Positions 1-6,623 of a stretch of 10,326 nucleotides of DNA are shown in pieces; the first letter of the stretch is position 1, and each line of letters begins with the position of its first letter. Origin of the DNA: Desulfatitalea sp. GTDB lineage: Bacteria > Desulfobacterota > Desulfobacteria > Desulfobacterales > Desulfosarcinaceae. The position numbers and the translations under genes were made by a program. The notes below the pieces were generated by a model. That model was not told where the DNA came from, searched no databases, and worked only from the letters and a program-made list of their open reading frames with translations. The stretch spans positions 1-10,326 of the forward strand of contig JABDRH010000310.1 of assembly GCA_013041835.1 (NCBI GenBank), in the 5' to 3' direction.

Positions 1-2042
1 ACCTTAAGCAAGGACCGGGGGGCAATGGCGATGGACCCATCGTCGGCATTGTGTTGGGTTTGAAACAAGCTGACGGCGACTTGTTCGCTGCGTTTGACGG
101 GATGCCAGCGGCCGCTGCCGAGCAAGGTCGCATGGACTCGGTACAAACCCGGTAAATAGGGTTCATCGTAATGGCGGTAGTACTGTTGCATCCCTTGACG
201 TCCGCCCGGCAGGGTGTCCCATTCCAGGCAGATCTCCCATGCGGAAAGTCTTTTCAGCGCAGCTTCATAACTGCCCACCATCAGGTAAGAACCGATGTCC
301 GGCAGTGGACCGAAAGGGTGAAAGGGACCGGCGGGGTCGAGCCGGCCATGGTGGTTATACACCAGCAGATCCTTGACGCCTTCAACCTCGACCTCGATGC
401 GGATCTCTTTCAGTGTCAGCCGGCGCAGCAGGGAATAGGGATACAGGTTGTTTTGATCATTGATGCATAAGCGGACCATGGGCGACTTGTGTCCAAACCG
501 CCCGCCGTGCAATCGCGGATCATATGCGACAATCGGTGGGGCTTCCGTCGCGAGATGAATCTGCAGGCAAAGGCGATTGTTGTCCGAACCGGCGTCTATC
601 AAGGCGGCATCGGGCAGGTAATCTTCTATCTCATACCATCCGGTATCGGCGGTAAGGGCAATGGAAAACATGCGTTTAAAAACTTTGTAAAAGGCATCCT
701 GCGGCGTGGTGGCGGTTAGATCACTGATGCGGCGGACAATGGCCGCGGGATGATGTTCCGGCGCGGCGTCAAAGCCAATGCCAAGGGTGATGCGGCGTTT
801 TCCCTGGCCAAGCAGCAGGATCGGGTCCGCGATGGCCATGCCGAATCGGGCGGCGGCGCCGGATTCTTCCTTGGCCTGCTCGGTAGCCGCGCCAAAAAAG
901 GGATAGGGTGCGCGGTCCTTGCCGGCCGGTGCCGTTTTAAAATCCAGGGGCGGCACGGCAGCCATCCAGGCGCCGGTGACATGGCCCAGCTCCTTTTCAG
1001 GCGATATGAGCGGGTTTTTTTCAAAGTAAAGCGTGTGCAGCTCTTCCACGGCCGTATCGGTGACCCAAAGATCGTTGTCGGCGCGATAAATCAGGGCCTT
1101 GCCGCCGCTATCGTTTCCGGCTGTGAATTCGGTTCCTCTGGGAATCGAAACATCCGGCAGTGATCCGTCCAGGGCAACCACGAGAAAGGTCGTGTCCGGC
1201 GTGGGGGGGGCCGGAAGCATTTGCAGGATATCGCGATAATAGTAGTCGCGGTGTCGGGGGACAAACGTGTTGATATGCTGCTGCGCTGATCTGAACAATT
1301 GTATAAATGCAATATAAAGGGCGATGGACGGCTCGTGGTCCCGGCGTGCCAGGGATTGGGTAAAGTGGGAGGCCGCGGTTTCGATGACCAGGCGCGTTGC
1401 TTTATGAAACGCATGGAAACACGATTGCAGCAGTCCATGGACTTGCGGGCTGCCGCGCCTGACGGCTTGGCCGTCATGGGCGCCCGATGCCATTGGGGAT
1501 GTTGGGGAAGGAAATGTCCAGATGGGCGCAAAGGCGTTTACATCGATGCCGTGCTGTTCAAGAAACCGGATGGGATATTGGCCCACCAGGGCGGTCAGGC
1601 GGTGTAAATGGCCGGCCAGTTGATTGCGGATGACCCGTGCGATGACTTCTCGAACAGCGATGCCGGGTTTGCAGGGCGCGTGCATCAACCAGGCATGCCA
1701 GTTGTCCAGTTTTACGGCCAGGCGGTAGCTGTAAGACGCCTGGGCGACAGCGGCCCATGGACGCAGGTGGGCGGGTTGGCGACAGGCGGCAAGAAAATCG
1801 GCTTCGATCCGGTTCATGCCGGTGGCGCTGATATGGGCCAGGACCATGGTGGCATCGCCGGTGAATATCCGGGTCCAGTTTCCGTCCAGGCAATTATCCG
1901 AATTATAGTAGTTCACAAGGCCGGCATAATCCACGCCCATGGCCAGCAGGGTGTTCAAGTCCATTTCCGCCACGTTGAAATAGCCCGGTTGCAGCGGGGC
2001 GGGGTGGCGACGATTCTGGGCGGTGCCGTCATGCACAATCAT
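1..2042 (-). CDS. pvc11: large baseplate wedge protein, J/gp47-like (Pvc11/Afp11-like), 3' end outside window
   Basis: The frame from the ATG at 2042 stays open for 680 codons to the window edge without a frameshift, so the gene is partial at its C-terminus. The N-terminus has the pattern typical of eCIS Pvc11 proteins: VNYYNSDNCLDGNW followed by MVLAHISATG. A helical region with QQHINTFVPRHRDYYYRDIL lies at about residues 255-273. Later, PLPDIGSYLMVGS at residues 579-591 matches the conserved FGP-x-GS segment of the family. In the particle, this protein and its Pvc12 partner form the baseplate wedges that lock the sheath before firing. It overlaps the gp25 stop by 4 bases. Family members are commonly 900 residues or more, so a few hundred are likely missing. 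Confidence 0.9.
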   Translation of the reverse strand, partial: MIVHDGTAQNRRHPAPLQPGYFNVAEMDLNTLLAMGVDYAGLVNYYNSDNCLDGNWTRIFTGDATMVLAHISATGMNRIEADFLAACRQPAHLRPWAAVAQASYSYRLAVKLDNWHAWLMHAPCKPGIAVREVIARVIRNQLAGHLHRLTALVGQYPIRFLEQHGIDVNAFAPIWTFPSPTSPMASGAHDGQAVRRGSPQVHGLLQSCFHAFHKATRLVIETAASHFTQSLARRDHEPSIALYIAFIQLFRSAQQHINTFVPRHRDYYYRDILQMLPAPPTPDTTFLVVALDGSLPDVSIPRGTEFTAGNDSGGKALIYRADNDLWVTDTAVEELHTLYFEKNPLISPEKELGHVTGAWMAAVPPLDFKTAPAGKDRAPYPFFGAATEQAKEESGAAARFGMAIADPILLLGQGKRRITLGIGFDAAPEHHPAAIVRRISDLTATTPQDAFYKVFKRMFSIALTADTGWYEIEDYLPDAALIDAGSDNNRLCLQIHLATEAPPIVAYDPRLHGGRFGHKSPMVRLCINDQNNLYPYSLLRRLTLKEIRIEVEVEGVKDLLVYNHHGRLDPAGPFHPFGPLPDIGSYLMVGSYEAALKRLSAWEICLEWDTLPGGRQGMQQYYRHYDEPYLPGLYRVHATLLGSGRWHPVKRSEQVAVSLFQTQHNADDGSIAIAPRSLLK

Positions 2043-2455
2043 AGCCGGATCTGGGTGCCTTCCTTAAAGTAAAAGGGATAAACCATATTGCCGCGGCTGT
2101 TGGTTTCCCGGACCAGGTAGCTTAGTTTGATTTTCAACACACCGTCATACTGCGCGCTCGTATCGACGTCGATGCGGAGAAGCGTGATCCGGGGTTCGAA
2201 GAAAAGAATGGCCCGGTCAATGGCGTCTTTGAGCGCCGTAACGGTGTTTTCCGTGACGCTGTCAAAAACCAGGTTTCGCAACCCGCAGCCGTAGCTGGGT
2301 TGCATGGTGCGTTCACCGGGTGCGGTGTTGAGCAGGATATGCAGGCTTTCCCGGATATCCTCTTCCAACGCCACCATGATGACGCCCCCGGTCGCTTTGA
2401 TAAACTGGGGCGGAAAGTGCCAGCCTGTCCCAAGAAAGGATTTGTCTACCGTCAT
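2039..2455 (-). CDS. pvc9: gp25-like baseplate wedge protein (Pvc9/Afp9-like)
   Basis: A 138-residue protein of the GPW_gp25 family. It opens FLGTGWHFPPQF, has the helical EDIRESLHILLNTAPGERTMQPSYGCGL core with the conserved GER and P-YG-L positions, then FEPRITLLRIDV and a beta end. In T4, T6SS and eCIS, gp25 joins baseplate wedges to the first sheath ring and helps nucleate sheath growth. AGGAGG lies five bases before the ATG. The stop overlaps the next gene's ATG by 4 bases (ATGA), so baseplate components are made together. The reading frame continues open upstream for 48 codons with no ATG, GTG or TTG, so 2455 is the only supported start. Confidence 0.93.
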   Translation of the reverse strand: MTVDKSFLGTGWHFPPQFIKATGGVIMVALEEDIRESLHILLNTAPGERTMQPSYGCGLRNLVFDSVTENTVTALKDAIDRAILFFEPRITLLRIDVDTSAQYDGVLKIKLSYLVRETNSRGNMVYPFYFKEGTQIRL

Positions 2456-2588
2456 ACGCGCCTCCTGTTCAAAGGTCTGACTAAGCTGGAGGGCTGCCGC
2501 GTCAGGACGCCGAAGGTGAAGCCGAAATGTTCCCTGCCGCGAACCCCTGGCAACAGCGGATCTGATGTCCTTCAGCTTTCCCGGCAGG
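2456..2588 (-). other. 133-base gap between PAAR and gp25 genes
   Basis: No ATG on the minus strand opens a frame here. A TTG would give only 33 codons, ending at the gp25 ATG, with no ribosome site. The frame of gp25 is open through the whole gap and back to a TGA just inside the end of PAAR. I see no terminator or promoter. Confidence 0.4.
2461..2466 (-). promoter_or_regulatory. strong ribosome binding site AGGAGG of the gp25 gene
   Basis: AGGAGG lies five bases before the ATG at 2455. It fixes that start although the reading frame stays open for 48 codons upstream. Confidence 0.75.
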
Positions 2589-2888
2589 TCAGCCGCCGAT
2601 CATGACGGTAGGACATCCCACCACAATACTGCCGCCATGGGCTGTGGTATCGCCCATCCGCGCCGCCGGTTTGCCGCCGATCATCACGGTGGCCGAGCCC
2701 ATGGCAATGGTATCCGGCGGCCCCACGCAGGTGCAACTGTCGCCCACGACGGCCGCGGGCATTTTGCCGATCATCACCGTGGGCACGCCGGGACCCATCA
2801 CGGGTCCGCCCACATGGGGTATGGGGGGGAGCGCCGGGGTTTGCATGGGACAGACATGCATATCGGTCAAACGGGCGGCTAGGGGCAT
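2589..2888 (-). CDS. pvc10: PAAR-domain spike tip protein (Pvc10/Afp10-like)
   Basis: A 99-residue PAAR protein that caps the spike trimer with a sharp metal-bound tip. It opens with ARLTDMHVCP, then PPIPHVGGPV and three copies of a VMIG-type unit (PTVMIGKMPAAVVGD, ATVMIGGKPAARMGD, PTVMIGG), with the PAAR motif seen as PAAVVGD and PAARMGD. H11, H25, H84 and one of C52, C54 or C92 are candidate zinc ligands. No toxin or extension follows the last VMIGG. The ATG at 2888 is used because AAGGA lies ten bases ahead; an out-of-frame ATG sits right at that site. In Afp/PVC the gp25 gene precedes PAAR, but here the order is reversed. Confidence 0.95.
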   Translation of the reverse strand: MPLAARLTDMHVCPMQTPALPPIPHVGGPVMGPGVPTVMIGKMPAAVVGDSCTCVGPPDTIAMGSATVMIGGKPAARMGDTTAHGGSIVVGCPTVMIGG

Positions 2889-2890
2889 GA

Positions 2891-2905
2891 GAAAGCATTC
2901 CTTTC
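2891..2905 (-). other. short hairpin overlapping the PAAR ribosome site
   Basis: The leader GAAAG-GAATG-CTTTC (minus strand) can fold with 5-bp arms, and the AAGGA ribosome site of the PAAR gene lies in it. If it forms, it would lower translation of a tip protein needed once per particle. The arms are A/T-rich and short, so stability is doubtful. Confidence 0.2.
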
Positions 2906-2920
2906 CAATTTGCTTTACGA

Positions 2921-4711
2921 TTAGTTGATCATTACCATGGCGCCTTTAACGGTGGTTTGGCCGGATGCGGAAACTTCGGCCGAAGCATTCCCCTTGGCCG
3001 TGAACCCGGCATTGGCGCTGTTCTCAATATTGAGTCCGGCCACTTTGACGTCGGCATCGGAGGTGACGTCGATCTCGCCGGTGGCCTGCAGGGTAATTTT
3101 CCCCGTGGCTTTGATGGCAATATCCTTGGGGCTGTCCAGGGTGATTCCGTCAGGGTTCAGGGTGACTTTGTTGGCATTCTGATCCGTCAGGCAGATGGCT
3201 TTTTCATCGTCGCTGAGAACGATTTGATTGCCGCCCGGCGTGACGACGGTGATGATTTTTTTCTCTTCATCCAACTCTACTTTCAGTTTGCCGCGCGTCA
3301 CCAGGGCCTTGAGGTTGTTGCCGTCGGCAGGCGTGTAAGGCGACTTGATTTTATTGCTGTACAGGCTGCCGAGAATCACGGGATGGCATGGATCGTTATT
3401 GAAATATCCCAATACGACCTCATCACCGATTTCCGGGAAGAAAAATGCCCCGCATTCGGTGGATGCATAGGACCCGGCCAGCCTTGCCCACACCCCTTGG
3501 GTTTGGGCTTGCAGCACCGGCACTTTGACTTTTACTTTGTATTGGCCGGCCGGATCTTCGTGGATCTGGAGCACCACGCCGATCTGCAGACCGTCCACAC
3601 CGGGCAACAGGCCCGCGGCGGCAGGGGCCTGAATGTCCTTGGCTTCGGCAAACCAGTCCGGCGCCAGGCCAAAACCGACGGTGGTGGTCCAGTCGCCCTC
3701 GGCAATGACATGGGTGACGGTGGCGGCAAAGACCGATCCGTTGAAACGGTCGCCCGCGCCGGTCAGTTCCACCAGGTCGCCGGGATTTACCTTGGCGCTG
3801 CCTTGAAACTTCATTTGACCCCGGATGCGGGCCAGGCCGGATTTGAGCTGTTGCGCATCGGCCCAGGCTTGCAGGCCGTCCTGGTCCAACGGGATGGTGG
3901 TTTGAAGACAATAGTCGGTCAATCCGATGACGCCGGAGAGATCTGAAGACGATAAATTTCCCTGGGCGTTCAAGGCCGTGGCCGGACTCTTTTTTTCCAC
4001 CATTTTCTGGGTTTGCAGATCCCAGGCCGCGCCCTTGACCGAAGCAAATTGGCTACGTGCGTCCATTCCGGCCTCCAACTCAATCAGACTGCTTCCATAA
4101 GCGACCGTCAGTTTCGCTTCCGCATCGATGCCGGGCGGCGCAACGGTCACCTTGCCGTCATTGACGATCACCAACAACCCGTTGACTTCGGCCCGTGACA
4201 GCATGAAATCCCAATCGGTGCAGTAAAACTGGACCAGTTCATCATACTGAACCTGGGTTGCGGTGACGTCCGAGGACAGTCCGGCATGGCCGCCGATGAT
4301 GGTTGATAGGATGTCGCTGTCTTTCATATCGACATAATTGGCGTTTTTTCGTCCCACGGTCATTTTCACCGCCGCATCGCGGCATTCGATCATCAGGCGC
4401 GCTTGGTTGCCCCGGGAGATCCTGATACCGTGCCCAATTACAAGTCCCTCGAAAATACTATCTTCCTGCTGGCCATAGCCGGCCTTGATAGTGATCGAAG
4501 CCCCTGGTTTAAAATCATCCGTATTGCTGATGGGAAAATCCGTTTTAGGCATATCCCCGTCGGCCATTTCGATTTGGACCCACGGGATTTTGTTGACCGA
4601 CTTTTCGATGCGCACGGATATCAACTGGTAGGTCTCATCCATGGCCTTGCCGTCCATTTCGATCGTCAGTTTGACCGGGCCGTTGGTATCTGATTTGGGT
4701 GAATCAGCCAT
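2921..4711 (-). CDS. pvc8: VgrG-like baseplate spike protein (Pvc8/Afp8-like)
   Basis: A 596-residue spike protein whose trimer forms the central needle of the baseplate. Residues 1 to about 350 match the gp27-like/phage late-control D hub domain (IRISRGNQARLMIECRDAAVKM, LVQFYCTDWDFMLSRAE). Residues 376-455 are the gp5-like OB-fold (GVVLQIHEDPAGQYKVKVKVP, then FFFPEIGDEVVLGYFNNDP and HPVILGSLYS). Residues 465-596 are repetitive short beta strands with many Thr, Val, Lys and Asp, forming the triple-stranded beta-helix that ends at MVMIN. No catalytic or effector domain is attached, so it is a structural rather than an evolved VgrG. GAGGT precedes the ATG, three bases after the preceding gene. 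The PAAR tip gene follows after 32 bases, matching its partner role. Confidence 0.95.
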   Translation of the reverse strand: MADSPKSDTNGPVKLTIEMDGKAMDETYQLISVRIEKSVNKIPWVQIEMADGDMPKTDFPISNTDDFKPGASITIKAGYGQQEDSIFEGLVIGHGIRISRGNQARLMIECRDAAVKMTVGRKNANYVDMKDSDILSTIIGGHAGLSSDVTATQVQYDELVQFYCTDWDFMLSRAEVNGLLVIVNDGKVTVAPPGIDAEAKLTVAYGSSLIELEAGMDARSQFASVKGAAWDLQTQKMVEKKSPATALNAQGNLSSSDLSGVIGLTDYCLQTTIPLDQDGLQAWADAQQLKSGLARIRGQMKFQGSAKVNPGDLVELTGAGDRFNGSVFAATVTHVIAEGDWTTTVGFGLAPDWFAEAKDIQAPAAAGLLPGVDGLQIGVVLQIHEDPAGQYKVKVKVPVLQAQTQGVWARLAGSYASTECGAFFFPEIGDEVVLGYFNNDPCHPVILGSLYSNKIKSPYTPADGNNLKALVTRGKLKVELDEEKKIITVVTPGGNQIVLSDDEKAICLTDQNANKVTLNPDGITLDSPKDIAIKATGKITLQATGEIDVTSDADVKVAGLNIENSANAGFTAKGNASAEVSASGQTTVKGAMVMIN

Positions 4712-4714
4712 CGT

Positions 4715-5383
4715 CTACCTCAACGGTGGAAACAAGATCCGGGACCCGGGGCGGATATCCCGGAAATTGGTGATATGGTTGATGCGCGCCACGGTATCGA
4801 AGCAGGTGACGTCGTCATAGATCCGATGGCACAGCAGCGGCAGGGAATCACCTGCTTTGAACACAACAATGTGCGTCATGTCCGGTGAGCTTTTGTTGGC
4901 GCGCTTGGCCTGCTCCTGCGTGCTCATAAATCCTTTAAACGACATTTTAATCTTGGCCCGAAGCGGAATCCCGTCAGGGGAGAACAAGGTATAATCCACG
5001 GACAAGGAGGTCAGGCGGCCGTAAAAAAGCAAGCCGCCCCACAACACGCGCACATGGTTGGGTTCATGGTTGTCGCCGTCATATTTATAAACAATGCCGC
5101 TCAAGTTCTCCAACTGCGTTTGGACATCCGATGAGCCTTTGACCACGCCGGTGTTGTCCAAAAGAAGCTCAAAACTAATATCGCCGGGATTAATGGCGCT
5201 GAATTTCAGGGCGGACGCCAGTTGTCCCAGGGTTTTGGTTTTATTGTACGAAATCGAGCACGTGTGACTGAGTTGATTTGGATTGAGCATCACCGAGAAC
5301 GTTTTGCTGCTATCCGGATGGACGGTGCCGTCAGTGGCTACGGTGACTGAACAAATTTCTAGTTTAATCAGTTTATGGGTCAT
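4715..5383 (-). CDS. pvc7: tube initiator / hub protein with C-terminal LysM domain (Pvc7/Afp7-like)
   Basis: A 222-residue protein. Residues 1 to about 160 are a tube-like domain; the FSVMLNPNQLSHTCSISYNK and VRVLWGGLLFYGRLTSLSVDYTLFSPDGIPLRAK stretches are typical of the gp53/gp54-type tube-initiator proteins of contractile systems. Residues 168-220 form a LysM-like domain (HIVVFKAGDSLPLLCHRIY, then VARINHI, IRPGSRILFPPL). In eCIS particles this protein joins the VgrG-like spike to the first tube ring and contacts the surrounding wedge, and the LysM here is a structural part of the hub rather than a wall-binding module. Its stop lies three bases before the spike gene ATG. Translation is probably coupled to the upstream small gene. 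Confidence 0.9.
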   Translation of the reverse strand: MTHKLIKLEICSVTVATDGTVHPDSSKTFSVMLNPNQLSHTCSISYNKTKTLGQLASALKFSAINPGDISFELLLDNTGVVKGSSDVQTQLENLSGIVYKYDGDNHEPNHVRVLWGGLLFYGRLTSLSVDYTLFSPDGIPLRAKIKMSFKGFMSTQEQAKRANKSSPDMTHIVVFKAGDSLPLLCHRIYDDVTCFDTVARINHITNFRDIRPGSRILFPPLR

Positions 5384-5390
5384 TGGCAGT

Positions 5391-5561
5391 CTAACGCTCT
5401 TGTTGTTGTTGGTAAAATTGTCTGATCAATTTATCGCAGGTTCTCAAGATTTCGGCCTTGAATACTTCCGGGTCAAAGTGATTTTCTACGCGTGCGGAAG
5501 GCGCGGCCGCCTGATCTTTAACCGTGGCGTTGACCACCATTTGTCTGATTTCGAAACTCAT
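5391..5561 (-). CDS. pvc6: DUF5908 small protein (Pvc6/Afp6-like)
   Basis: A 56-residue protein beginning MSFEIRQMVVNATV, the conserved opening of the DUF5908 family, followed by a helical charged tail ending YQQQQER. The family is a small eCIS protein encoded between the second tube protein and the LysM protein, as here, and corresponds to Afp6/Pvc6; its role in the particle is poorly defined. AAGGCGG lies about seven bases before the ATG. It starts 34 bases after the tube gene, and its stop is seven bases before the next ATG. The next gene has no clear ribosome site of its own, so translational coupling is likely. The N-terminal half is the conserved part; the tail varies. Confidence 0.85.
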   Translation of the reverse strand: MSFEIRQMVVNATVKDQAAAPSARVENHFDPEVFKAEILRTCDKLIRQFYQQQQER

Positions 5562-5595
5562 GATATGCCGCCTTTCTTATTTTTTGCCCGCACCT

Positions 5596-6057
5596 TTATA
5601 GCTCCCTTTGACAGTGGCCGTAGGCGAGTTCAATTTTTTCAATCGCCACTTCGTTTTTAGTGGCGTTGAAGCTTTCCACTTCCCAATTGACCGGGTAGGC
5701 ATCGTCAAACGACCATTGGCGCACCGCCTGCCCGTCCGCGTCGAGCAGCATGACGTGGATCAATTTAGGGGTGATCGCTTCATTCAAGCCGTTTTCCAAA
5801 ACCGACTTGCACCACTGAACCAGCGGGGAGCTGTTCTCGGCAATGCCCCTTTTCAACACCAGCTTGGGATGCTTCACGGCTTTGGGCAGCTCGTAAACAA
5901 ACCGGTTCTCACCGCCCTCTGAATAGGATTCGGTTTCGATCTGCGCGCCAATGCCCGATACCTCTTTAAAAGCGGCATCCTCATCACTCTTTTCGGAAAA
6001 AGTGACGCAAAAATGAAAGGCCGGCAGGGGATAATCTGCGTCGGATGGCGTACTCAT
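5596..6057 (-). CDS. pvc5: second inner tube protein (Pvc5/Afp5-like, baseplate-proximal ring)
   Basis: A 153-residue paralogue of the preceding tube protein with the same fold order: LPAFHFCVTF, FKEVSGIGAQIETESYSEGG, LVLKRGI, WCKSVLENGLN, and a closing EVAIEKIELAYGHC. It differs in the charged SEKSDEDAA insertion near the start and in the central loop. In Afp/PVC a divergent tube paralogue forms the first ring resting on the baseplate hub, and its place just ahead of DUF5908 and the Pvc7-like gene matches Pvc5. The ribosome site (GGGG, five bases ahead) is weaker than that of the first tube gene, as expected for a protein needed in few copies. Assignment as first ring rather than bulk tube rests on gene order. 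Confidence 0.9.
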   Translation of the reverse strand: MSTPSDADYPLPAFHFCVTFSEKSDEDAAFKEVSGIGAQIETESYSEGGENRFVYELPKAVKHPKLVLKRGIAENSSPLVQWCKSVLENGLNEAITPKLIHVMLLDADGQAVRQWSFDDAYPVNWEVESFNATKNEVAIEKIELAYGHCQREL

Positions 6058-6065
6058 CTTAACCC

Positions 6066-6524
6066 CTATTTATTGGCAATGGTTATCCCTTCATGCGCGA
6101 TTTCAATGCTTTCAATGGCCACTTCGTTTCCGTCCGATTTAAGATCGGTTCCGGTGATTTTGGTGGGCCATGCATTTTTTACCGTCCACACCATGACCGG
6201 AGCGTGTGCTTCATCCAGAAGACTGATGGTTATCGGCACGCGTTTGATGGTGTTCATTTTGATCTGAACAAACCAATCCCAGAACTTGTTGTCGGATTTG
6301 AAAATACCTTTTTTCATGGTGATGTTTCCGGACTTTTGAATGCCCGGCATCTTGATGGTGGAAAACTCCGTGCTGTTGCCGTGCCGGTATTCAATGGGCT
6401 GGGCCTCGATATCCAGGCCGGACACCTCCTGGAAAGACAGTTCTTGAGAATCCCATTTGACCTGAAAATGGAATTTCGGCAATGGCCATACCGTGGTGGA
6501 TTGGGCGGAACCGTCGTCTGCCAT
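6066..6524 (-). CDS. pvc1: inner tube protein (Pvc1/Afp1-like, gp19 family)
   Basis: A 152-residue protein of the T4 gp19/Hcp-like tube family. Hexamers of this protein stack to form the rigid inner tube inside the sheath. The order LPKFHFQVKW, FQEVSGLDIEAQPIEYRHG, ITMKKGIF, WFVQIKMNTIKR and a closing EVAIESIEIAHEGI strand is characteristic of eCIS tube proteins. The conserved tryptophan/aspartate region WDWF and the VKNAWPTKITG loop are present. A textbook AGGAGG lies six bases before the ATG, in keeping with a protein needed in many copies. The next gene, a second tube protein, starts eight bases after the stop. As first and more typical of the two, this is probably the bulk tube subunit. 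Confidence 0.93.
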   Translation of the reverse strand: MADDGSAQSTTVWPLPKFHFQVKWDSQELSFQEVSGLDIEAQPIEYRHGNSTEFSTIKMPGIQKSGNITMKKGIFKSDNKFWDWFVQIKMNTIKRVPITISLLDEAHAPVMVWTVKNAWPTKITGTDLKSDGNEVAIESIEIAHEGITIANK

Positions 6525-6583
6525 GTTCTTCCTCCTATATCGCTGAAAAGATCATTATTGGAATCATTGGGCGATACATCCTG

Positions 6584-6596
6584 CCGTCCATGACGG
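6584..6596 (-). other. small hairpin in the sheath-tube intergenic gap
   Basis: Within the 99-base gap between the sheath stop and the first tube gene, the minus strand can fold as CCGTC-ATG-GACGG, with three further outer pairs possible across a small bulge. No T-run follows, so it is not an intrinsic terminator. It could mark an mRNA processing or stability site that helps set sheath and tube amounts. The fold is short and could be chance. Confidence 0.25.
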
Positions 6597-6623
6597 ATGC
6601 TGATTAAGCACCTGCCAAACTGC

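Noticed and set aside
716..1893. Several minus-strand open frames of about 100-150 codons (716-1024, 1091-1531, 1558-1893)
   Set aside because: They are Arg/Pro/Ser-rich alternate frames inside the continuous 680-codon J-like gene, which itself shows no frameshift.
2592..2790. Recurring GCCGATCATCACGGT-like units inside PAAR as a possible DNA repeat array
   Set aside because: They encode the repeated VMIG(G) structural unit of the PAAR fold and need no separate explanation; there is no CRISPR-like spacing.
2572..2898. Minus-strand 108-codon frame overlapping PAAR
   Set aside because: It is an out-of-frame shadow of the PAAR gene, and its ATG lies directly on the ribosome site of PAAR with no spacing.
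2957..3946. Plus-strand open frame of 329 codons opposite the VgrG-like gene
   Set aside because: It is antisense to a well-supported spike gene and its composition is that of a shadow frame.
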